From Lysobacter sp. TY2-98 (GTDB taxonomy: Bacteria > Pseudomonadota > Gammaproteobacteria > Xanthomonadales > Xanthomonadaceae): 64,000 bases of DNA. Position numbers and translations under genes: made by a program. Shown here piece after piece: positions 58,118-64,000 of the stretch; position 1 is the first letter of the stretch; the number at the start of each line of letters is the position of its first letter. The notes beneath the pieces are model-generated. The model saw only the letters and a list, made by a program, of their open reading frames with translations, ran no database searches and was not told where the DNA came from. The stretch covers positions 992,001 through 1,056,000 of the forward strand of contig NZ_CP031413.1 of the NCBI RefSeq assembly GCF_003367355.1, written 5' to 3'.

Positions 58118-58789
58118 ATGGATCCCAACGTCCCCGTGCTCACCATCGACGGCCCCTCCGGTTCCGGGAAGGGCACGATCAGCCGCCTCGTCGCCCAGAG
58201 CCTGGGCTGGCACTACCTCGACTCGGGCGCGCTCTATCGCGCGGTCGGGGTCTCCGCCGGCTGGGCGGACCTCGACCTCAGCGACCCCGGCGCACTCGTC
58301 CGCTGCGCGTTCGACAGCCGCATCGAGTTCATCGAGGTGCCGGATCAGGAGCTGCGGATCCTCATCAATTCGCGGGACGCTACCGATGAGATCCGCACGG
58401 AGACGGCCGGTGCGGCCGCTTCGGCGATCGCGGCAATCCCCGAGGTCCGCACCGCGCTGAAGGAACGCCAGCGTGTATTCCGGCAGCCGCCGGGCCTGGT
58501 CGCCGATGGTCGCGACATGGGCACCGTGATCTTCCCGGACGCGGCGACCAAGGTGTTCCTGACGGCCAGCGCCGAAGAACGGGCCGAACGGCGGTATAAG
58601 CAGTTGAAGGAAAAGGGAGTTTCCGTTAACTTGGGCGATCTGCTGCGGGAGATTCTTGCCCGCGACGCGCGCGATGCCTCCCGCGCGGTGGCGCCCTTGA
58701 GACCGGCCGACGACGCCGTCTGCATCGACACCACCGGCACCGGCATCGAAGCGGTGGTCGAACGCGTGCTGTCCCTGGTCCGGCGGTAA
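58118..58789 (+). CDS. cmk: Cytidylate kinase
   Basis: 223 residues from the ATG at 58118 ([20 protein letters not shown]); an ATG at 58082 would add 12 residues. The Walker [10 protein letters not shown] is at about 10-18, and YLDSGALYR and [15 protein letters not shown] follow, all as in CMP/dCMP kinases. Its product feeds CTP and dCTP synthesis. It is upstream of rpsA, the conserved bacterial order. Confidence 0.96.
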   Translation: MDPNVPVLTIDGPSGSGKGTISRLVAQSLGWHYLDSGALYRAVGVSAGWADLDLSDPGALVRCAFDSRIEFIEVPDQELRILINSRDATDEIRTETAGAAASAIAAIPEVRTALKERQRVFRQPPGLVADGRDMGTVIFPDAATKVFLTASAEERAERRYKQLKEKGVSVNLGDLLREILARDARDASRAVAPLRPADDAVCIDTTGTGIEAVVERVLSLVRR

Positions 58790-58975
58790 CCCTTCCCGGT
58801 TACGCCGGGATCGTTTCCTACCAGAGCCCGTAACCGTCCGGCTGGCAGAACCGGCCCGTCGCGCTGTGCGACGGATCTCCACTACACGGTGCGATCCCCG
58901 CACCCCCAACGGGTGGGCCTGCGATGACGCCATAAGGCGCGTGCAGAGCCTGTGTGTCCAACAGAGCAATTTCCA

Positions 58976-60664
58976 ATGACCGAATCATTTGCCGAACTGT
59001 TTGAAGCCAGCCAGACCAATCTGGCGAAGCTGAAGCCGGGCTCCATCGTCACCGGTATCGTCGTGGATGTCCGCGGCGACGTCGTGGTGATCAACGCCGG
59101 CCTGAAGTCCGAGGGCATTGTCCCCATCGAACAGTTCCGGAACGACGCCGGCGAGATCGACGTGGGCGTGGGCGACGAAGTCAAGGTCGCCCTCGACTCG
59201 ATCGAGAACGGCTTCGGCGAGACCGTCCTTTCGCGCGAGAAGGCCAAGCGCGCGATGGTGTGGGACGAACTCGAGCAGGCGCTCGAGAAGAACGAGACCA
59301 TCACCGGTCGCATCAGCGGCAAGGTCAAGGGCGGTTTCACCGTCGACATCAAGGACGTCCGCGGCTTCCTGCCGGGTTCGCTGGTCGACGTGCGCCCCGT
59401 GCGCGATTCGAGCTACCTCGAGGGCAAGGAACTCGAGTTCAAGCTCATCAAGCTCGACCGCAAGCGCAACAACATCGTGGTCTCGCGCCGCGCCGTCGTC
59501 GAAAGCGAGCACTCGGAAGAGCGCGAGCAGCTGATGGAGAAGCTGGTCGAGGGCGCCGTGCTCAAGGGCGTCGTCAAGAACCTCACCGATTACGGTGCGT
59601 TCGTCGACCTCGGTGGCATCGACGGCCTGCTGCACATCACCGACATGGCGTGGAAGCGCGTGCGTCATCCGTCGGAAGTGGTGGAAGTCGGCCAGGAGCT
59701 CGACGTTCGCGTGCTCAAGTACGACCGCGAGCGCAACCGCGTTTCGCTCGGCCTGAAGCAGCTCGGCGAAGATCCGTGGGACAACATCGCCCGTCGCTAC
59801 CCGGCCAACAGCCGCGTGTTCGGCAAGGTCTCGAACGTCACCGATTACGGCGCGTTCGTCGAGATCGAGCCCGGCGTCGAAGGCCTGGTGCACGTGTCCG
59901 AGATGGATTGGACGAACAAGAACGTCAATCCGTCCAAGATCGTGCAGGTTGGTGACGAAGTGCAGGTCATGGTGCTCGACGTCGATGAAGAGCGTCGCCG
60001 CATCTCGCTCGGCATGAAGCAGGTCACCTCGAATCCGTGGGAAACCTTCTCCGTCCTGCACAAGAAGGGCGACAAGGTCGAAGGTCAGGTCAAGTCGATC
60101 ACCGACTTCGGCATCTTCATCGGCCTGGACGGCGGCATCGACGGCCTTGTGCACCTGTCCGACATCGCGTGGAACACCACCGGTGAAGACATCGTGCGCA
60201 ACTTCAAGAAGGGCGACACGGTGGAAGCCGTCGTCCTGGCCGTGGATCCGGAGCGCGAGCGCATCTCGCTCGGCATCAAGCAGATGGAGCAGGACCCGAT
60301 GGGCTCCTACGTCGCCACCAACTCGCGCGGCTCGATCGTGCGCGGCACGGTGACGGCGGTCGACGCGAAGGGTGCGACCGTCGAGCTCGACGGTGGCGTC
60401 GAGGGCTACATCCAGGCCCGCGACATCGCGCGCGAGCGCGTCGACGATGCGACGACCAAGCTGAAGGTTGGCGACCAGGTCGAGGCGAAGGTGATCGGCA
60501 ACGATCGCAAGTCACGCCAGATGCAGCTGTCGATCAAGGCGAAGGACTACGCGGAAGAGAGCGAAGCGGTGGCGGACTACAACCGTCAGTCGACGGAAGC
60601 CTCCGCGGGCAACATGAGCCTCGGCGCGCTGCTGCGCGAGCAGCTGAGCAAGAAGGGCGAGTAA
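58976..60664 (+). CDS. rpsA: 30S ribosomal protein S1
   Basis: 562 residues from the ATG at 58976 ([13 protein letters not shown]). It contains six S1 (OB-fold) RNA-binding repeats, with the recurring DYGAFV/DFGIFI motifs, and binds mRNA leaders to start translation. About 190 bases separate it from cmk, room for its own promoter. In E. coli the protein represses its own translation through that leader; an imperfect hairpin at 58794-58810 lies there. Confidence 0.98.
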   Translation: MTESFAELFEASQTNLAKLKPGSIVTGIVVDVRGDVVVINAGLKSEGIVPIEQFRNDAGEIDVGVGDEVKVALDSIENGFGETVLSREKAKRAMVWDELEQALEKNETITGRISGKVKGGFTVDIKDVRGFLPGSLVDVRPVRDSSYLEGKELEFKLIKLDRKRNNIVVSRRAVVESEHSEEREQLMEKLVEGAVLKGVVKNLTDYGAFVDLGGIDGLLHITDMAWKRVRHPSEVVEVGQELDVRVLKYDRERNRVSLGLKQLGEDPWDNIARRYPANSRVFGKVSNVTDYGAFVEIEPGVEGLVHVSEMDWTNKNVNPSKIVQVGDEVQVMVLDVDEERRRISLGMKQVTSNPWETFSVLHKKGDKVEGQVKSITDFGIFIGLDGGIDGLVHLSDIAWNTTGEDIVRNFKKGDTVEAVVLAVDPERERISLGIKQMEQDPMGSYVATNSRGSIVRGTVTAVDAKGATVELDGGVEGYIQARDIARERVDDATTKLKVGDQVEAKVIGNDRKSRQMQLSIKAKDYAEESEAVADYNRQSTEASAGNMSLGALLREQLSKKGE

Positions 60665-60682
60665 CCGCCTAGCAGTAAACCG

Positions 60683-60715
60683 GGACGGCCCGGCCCTGTC
60701 GGGCCGTCCTTTTTT
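60683..60715 (+). terminator. Terminator of rpsA
   Basis: A 10-bp perfect stem (60683-60692 with 60700-60709), a 7-base loop and a T-run (60710-60715). It lies 18 bases past the rpsA stop and about 60 bases before ihfB. Confidence 0.92.
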
Positions 60716-60776
60716 ATGCGGGGACCGTGATTTCCCGCCTTCCGAATAAGAAAGACGCTCCCGAACCCGGCCGTTC

Positions 60777-61079
60777 ATGACCAAGTCCGAGCTCATCGAG
60801 ATCCTCGCCCAGCGACAGGCCCACCTGAAGGCCGAAGATGTCGAGCTGGCGGTGAAATCGTTGCTGGACATGATGAGCGGATCGCTGTCCGGCGGTGAGC
60901 GCATCGAGATCCGCGGCTTCGGCAGCTTCTGCCTGCACTACCGGCCACCCCGTGTGGGTCGCAACCCGAAGACGGGCGAGTCCGTTGCCCTTCGCGGCAA
61001 GCACGTTCCGCACTTCAAGCCGGGCAAAGAGCTGCGCGAGCGCGTCAGCGACGTACAGCCGATCGACGAGGACGTCTGA
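60777..61079 (+). CDS. ihfB: Integration host factor subunit beta
   Basis: 100 residues. It is an HU/IHF-fold DNA-bending protein. [14 protein letters not shown] is the IhfB N-terminus, and the signature [22 protein letters not shown], quoted in part, includes the Pro that intercalates in the minor groove. With IhfA it bends specific DNA sites in recombination, replication and transcription. It follows rpsA as in most proteobacteria but has a terminator between, so it probably has its own promoter. Confidence 0.97.
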   Translation: MTKSELIEILAQRQAHLKAEDVELAVKSLLDMMSGSLSGGERIEIRGFGSFCLHYRPPRVGRNPKTGESVALRGKHVPHFKPGKELRERVSDVQPIDEDV

Positions 61080-61157
61080 CGTCCGCCGGCAGGGCGTGCG
61101 CCTTGCCATCCCGGCCCGGGCCGGGCGACCCTCCCGCCGACATCGACGGAGCCCACG

Positions 61158-62333
61158 ATGGCGTTCATCAACGAATGGCTGTGGTTCTTCCTGCTGCTCC
61201 CGCTCGCCGCCCTGTCGGGCTGGGTGATCGGTCGACGCGGCGGCAAGTTGCACAGCGAGAGCCAGGTCAGTCGCCTCTCGACGACGTACTTCCGCGGCCT
61301 GAATTATCTGCTCAACGAGCAGCCGGACAAGGCGATCGAGCTGTTCCTGCATATCGCGGAACTCGACAAGGAAACCTTCGAGACGCAGGTTGCGTTGGGT
61401 CACCTGTTCCGTCGTCGCGGCGAGGTCGATCGGGCGATCCGTCTGCATCAGGCACTCGTGCAGCGCAATGACCTCAACGATGCGCAGCGGGTCCAGGCGC
61501 TTCTCGCGCTGGGCGAGGACTACATGAAGTCCGGTTTGCTCGACCGCGCCGAGACGGTCTTCAGCGAGCTGGTCGCGCTCGATCTTTCGCCGCTCGCGTT
61601 GCGTCACCTGATCGGCATCTACCAGGCCGAGCGCGACTGGTCGAAGGCGATCGAGAACGCGCAACGCTTCGAGGAGGCCACCGGCGAACCGATGGGCAAG
61701 CTGATCGCGCAGTTCGAATGCGAACTTGCGGATCGGCATCGTGCGGCCGGTGAGGTCGACGCCGCGCGGGACGCGATCGCGCGCGCCTACCAGGCCGATG
61801 CGAATTCCGTCCGTGCGGGCATGCTCGAAGGCCGCATCGAAATGGATGCGGGACGCCATGCGGCGGCGATCCGGTCGTTCGAACGCGTCGCGCGCAGTGA
61901 TCCGGACTACCTGCCGGAAGTGATGCCGCAGCTGCTCGAAGCGTATGAGGCAGTCGGCGACGTACCCGGCGCGCGCAAGTTCCTCGCGGAGATGTGCGAG
62001 CACTATCGCGGCATCGCACCGGTGCTGGCGCTCACCAAGATGATCGAGAAGGAAGAGGGCGTTGCACCGGCGCGCGCGTACCTTGCGAAAGAACTCAAGA
62101 ATCGCCCGTCCGTGCGAGGCGAGGCGGCGCTGATCGAGCTTTCGCTCGCCGAAGAAGCCGATCCGACGGCGACATTGATCGACCTTCGCAACATCACCGA
62201 CCAGCTACTGGTGCGTAACCCGAGCTATCGCTGCACCCGATGCGGTTTCGGCGCACGCAGCCACCACTGGCAGTGTCCAAGCTGCAAGGAGTGGGGCTCG
62301 GTGAAGCCGCTGCTCAATTACGCGGTCGTGTGA
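61158..62333 (+). CDS. lapB: Lipopolysaccharide assembly protein B
   Basis: 391 residues. An N-terminal membrane helix (about 5-23) is followed by TPR repeats (about 35-330) and a C-terminal rubredoxin-like metal site CTRCGF ... WQCPSCKEWG. LapB (YciM) with FtsH regulates LpxC levels and so balances LPS synthesis. Its stop overlaps the start of a sugar-phosphate transferase gene, tying LPS regulation to polysaccharide synthesis. The position after ihfB is conserved in gammaproteobacteria. Confidence 0.95.
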   Translation: MAFINEWLWFFLLLPLAALSGWVIGRRGGKLHSESQVSRLSTTYFRGLNYLLNEQPDKAIELFLHIAELDKETFETQVALGHLFRRRGEVDRAIRLHQALVQRNDLNDAQRVQALLALGEDYMKSGLLDRAETVFSELVALDLSPLALRHLIGIYQAERDWSKAIENAQRFEEATGEPMGKLIAQFECELADRHRAAGEVDAARDAIARAYQADANSVRAGMLEGRIEMDAGRHAAAIRSFERVARSDPDYLPEVMPQLLEAYEAVGDVPGARKFLAEMCEHYRGIAPVLALTKMIEKEEGVAPARAYLAKELKNRPSVRGEAALIELSLAEEADPTATLIDLRNITDQLLVRNPSYRCTRCGFGARSHHWQCPSCKEWGSVKPLLNYAVV

Positions 62334-63310
62334 GCCCGATCGTTCTCGCCATCGCAGTGCTGATGGTTTCGGCAGCCGGTACGGCGCTGGCGCGTGCGTA
62401 TGCGTTGCGCCGACGTCTCGTCGATGAGCCGGGCGAACGGCGCAGTCATTCCGTCGCGACGCCGCGGGGCGGCGGGGCTGGGCCCGTCGTGGCGATTGCA
62501 CTCGCGATGCTTTTCATCGCGATGCGCGTCGGCGAAACACCGTCGGTGCTGCTCGCGCTCACCGGGTTCGTCATGGTTGCAGCCATCGGCGCATGGGACG
62601 ACCACCGCCCACTGCCGGCGTCGCTCCGATTGGTCGTTCACGTCGCCGCGGGCGCGTTGCTCGCGTTCGCGAACGCCGATCCTCTTGCGGCGCCGGTTCT
62701 CTTCGCCCTGACGCTCGGACTGGCCGTCGTCCTCGTCAACGTCTGGAACTTCATGGACGGCATCGACGGCATCGCCGCGTCGCAGGCCGCGCTGGTCGCG
62801 ATCGCTGCGATCGCGGTCGGTCGCGGGCTGTCGGGCAGTGCGATCGCGGTCGTGGTGGCCGCGGCCTGCATGGGCTTCCTGCCCTTCAATTTTCCTCGAG
62901 CGCGCATCTTCATGGGCGACGTGGGGAGCGGGGCATTGGGCTTCGCGATCACGATGCTGGTCGCGGAGACCGGCAGGCGATCGATGATCGACGGGCTGCG
63001 GCTGTTGCTGCCGCTGTCGCCGTTCCTCGTCGACGCGACGATGACCCTTGCGCGCCGCGTTATCCGGCGTGAGCGCTGGTGGCAGGCGCATGCGCAGCAC
63101 CTGTACCAAGGGCTAGCGCGCAAATACGGCCATGGGCGGGTAACAGCCGGTTACGCGGCGGTGACTGCGGTCGCCGCGTTGACGGCGCTCGCCACGGCGT
63201 CCGAAGGCCCAGCCGTTACCATAGCGTCGCTGGTCGTGTGGTATACGGGCGCGGCCGTGTCGTGGTTGCTGCTTCAGCGAGGGATCGCTCATGCGGCGCG
63301 TCAGGACTAA
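62330..63310 (+). CDS. WecA/WbpL-like undecaprenyl-phosphate sugar-1-phosphate transferase
   Basis: 326 residues from a GTG at 62330 that overlaps the lapB stop (GTGA). It is a polytopic enzyme with about ten helices that starts O-antigen or other surface glycan synthesis by moving a HexNAc-1-phosphate onto undecaprenyl phosphate. Family motifs are visible: the early EPGERRSHSVATPRGGG, WDDHRPLP, VNVWNFMDGIDG (Mg-binding Asp) and MGDVGSGALGF. The sugar specificity cannot be read. Confidence 0.92.
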   Translation: MSPIVLAIAVLMVSAAGTALARAYALRRRLVDEPGERRSHSVATPRGGGAGPVVAIALAMLFIAMRVGETPSVLLALTGFVMVAAIGAWDDHRPLPASLRLVVHVAAGALLAFANADPLAAPVLFALTLGLAVVLVNVWNFMDGIDGIAASQAALVAIAAIAVGRGLSGSAIAVVVAAACMGFLPFNFPRARIFMGDVGSGALGFAITMLVAETGRRSMIDGLRLLLPLSPFLVDATMTLARRVIRRERWWQAHAQHLYQGLARKYGHGRVTAGYAAVTAVAALTALATASEGPAVTIASLVVWYTGAAVSWLLLQRGIAHAARQD

Positions 63311-63323
63311 CCGAGAAGGATCG

Positions 63324-64000
63324 ATGGCCCGATTGTTGACCCCATGGCAGGCGCGCCTGCCGCGCATCGCAGTCGCGGCACATGACCTGGCCATGGTGTG
63401 GGTGGTCTGGTTCGGCTTGCACTGGATGCGCTACGCGGTCGAGCCGAGTTCGCCCGACCTGCCGCTCTGGTCGCTGGAGACCGCGCTCGTTCTCGCGGTG
63501 CAGGGCGTGGCGTTCTGGTACGTCGGCCTCTATCGCGGCCTGTGGCGCTTCGCCAGCGTGCCCGATCTCTGGAACATCCTGAAGGCGTCGGTGATCGGCA
63601 TCATCGGCGTCGTCGCGGCGCTGTTCCTGTACAACCGCATGGATGCCGTGCCGCGCGGCGTGCTCGTGCTCTATCCGGTCGTACTGGCAGCGATGCTGGG
63701 CGCCCCGCGCCTGGTCTATCGCGCGTGGAAGGACGCGCAGTACGAAGGTCGTCGGACCTCATCAACCCGCGTGCTCATTCTCGGCGCCGGGCAGGCGGCC
63801 GAAGCGCTGGTGCGTGACCTGCGTCGTTTCGGTACCTACCAGCCGGTCGGCTTCCTCGACGACGCACCGCGCCTGCGCGGCTCGAAGATGCACGGCGTGC
63901 CGGTTCTGGGCGCGATCGACCAGCTTCCCGCGATCGCGCGCGAAACCGCGGCGCAGCTCGTGGTGATCGCGATTCCCTCGGCCGACGCCACGTCGCTGCA
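63324..64000 (+). CDS. WbpM/CapD-like UDP-sugar dehydratase, N-terminal part (3' end outside window)
   Basis: The gene is truncated by the window edge; 225 codons are present. An ATG at 63291 in the same frame overlaps the transferase gene; the ATG at 63324 has better spacing from it. Four or so membrane helices (about 12-140) are followed by a Rossmann segment VLILGAGQAAEALVRDLRRF, and FLDDAPRLRGSKMHGVPVLG. This is the layout of membrane-bound UDP-GlcNAc 4,6-dehydratases (WbpM, CapD, PglF). The catalytic SDR domain would lie beyond the window. Confidence 0.9.
   Translation, partial: MARLLTPWQARLPRIAVAAHDLAMVWVVWFGLHWMRYAVEPSSPDLPLWSLETALVLAVQGVAFWYVGLYRGLWRFASVPDLWNILKASVIGIIGVVAALFLYNRMDAVPRGVLVLYPVVLAAMLGAPRLVYRAWKDAQYEGRRTSSTRVLILGAGQAAEALVRDLRRFGTYQPVGFLDDAPRLRGSKMHGVPVLGAIDQLPAIARETAAQLVVIAIPSADATSL

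Overview
The window is high-GC DNA, about two-thirds G+C in its core. Its gene content and order (fabA-fabB, serC-pheA-hisC-aroA, divergent rne/rluC, cmk-rpsA-ihfB-lapB, msrPQ, aguA-aguB) suggest a gammaproteobacterium of the Xanthomonadaceae, of the Lysobacter/Luteimonas/Xanthomonas type. This assignment is inferred from recognised protein families and synteny; no database search was made.

Region 1 (1-16.3 kb) is accessory. It opens with a giant RHS/SpvB-like polymorphic toxin, cut at its 5' end by the window, whose C-terminus carries an HExxH zinc-peptidase motif. A small exported protein follows and may be its immunity partner. After about 460 bases of poorly coding DNA comes a block of minus-strand genes: a helicase carrying a degenerate kinase-like domain plus a two-HKD phospholipase-D-type protein (a Mokosh type I-like anti-phage pair), two proteins with HEPN-type R-N-x3-H motifs, a CoiA-like nuclease, and a small reading frame interrupted by an in-frame stop. 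The block ends beside a tRNA-Val gene whose 3' end faces it, as expected if the island entered at that tRNA.

Region 2 (17-31.3 kb) is core metabolism: unsaturated fatty acid synthesis (fabA-fabB), an Mrr-like membrane protein, an FHA protein, methionine sulfoxide repair (msrPQ), a tightly overlapping serC-pheA-hisC-aroA operon for serine and aromatic amino acids, a TonB-like protein, serS, an azoreductase with a divergent LysR regulator, and tRNA-Ser(UGA).

Region 3 (31.3-45.3 kb) is signalling and housekeeping: a PAS-GGDEF-EAL c-di-GMP protein, an ECF sigma/putative anti-sigma/DUF4097 operon, a GacA-type response regulator, RNase E divergent from RluC, a TonB-C lipoprotein, pterin dehydratase, NfuA, a large envelope protein and two small c-type cytochromes.

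Region 4 (45.5-64 kb) holds an RND efflux operon with one adaptor and two permeases, a TraB/GumN protein, a GNAT-aguB-aguA agmatine-to-putrescine cluster, rpmJ, and cmk-rpsA-ihfB-lapB. It ends with the start of a surface polysaccharide locus: a WecA-like glycosyl-1-phosphate transferase and the N-terminal part of a WbpM/CapD-like enzyme cut by the window edge.

The features most worth following up are the defence block at 7.5-16.3 kb and the RHS metallopeptidase toxin with its candidate immunity gene.
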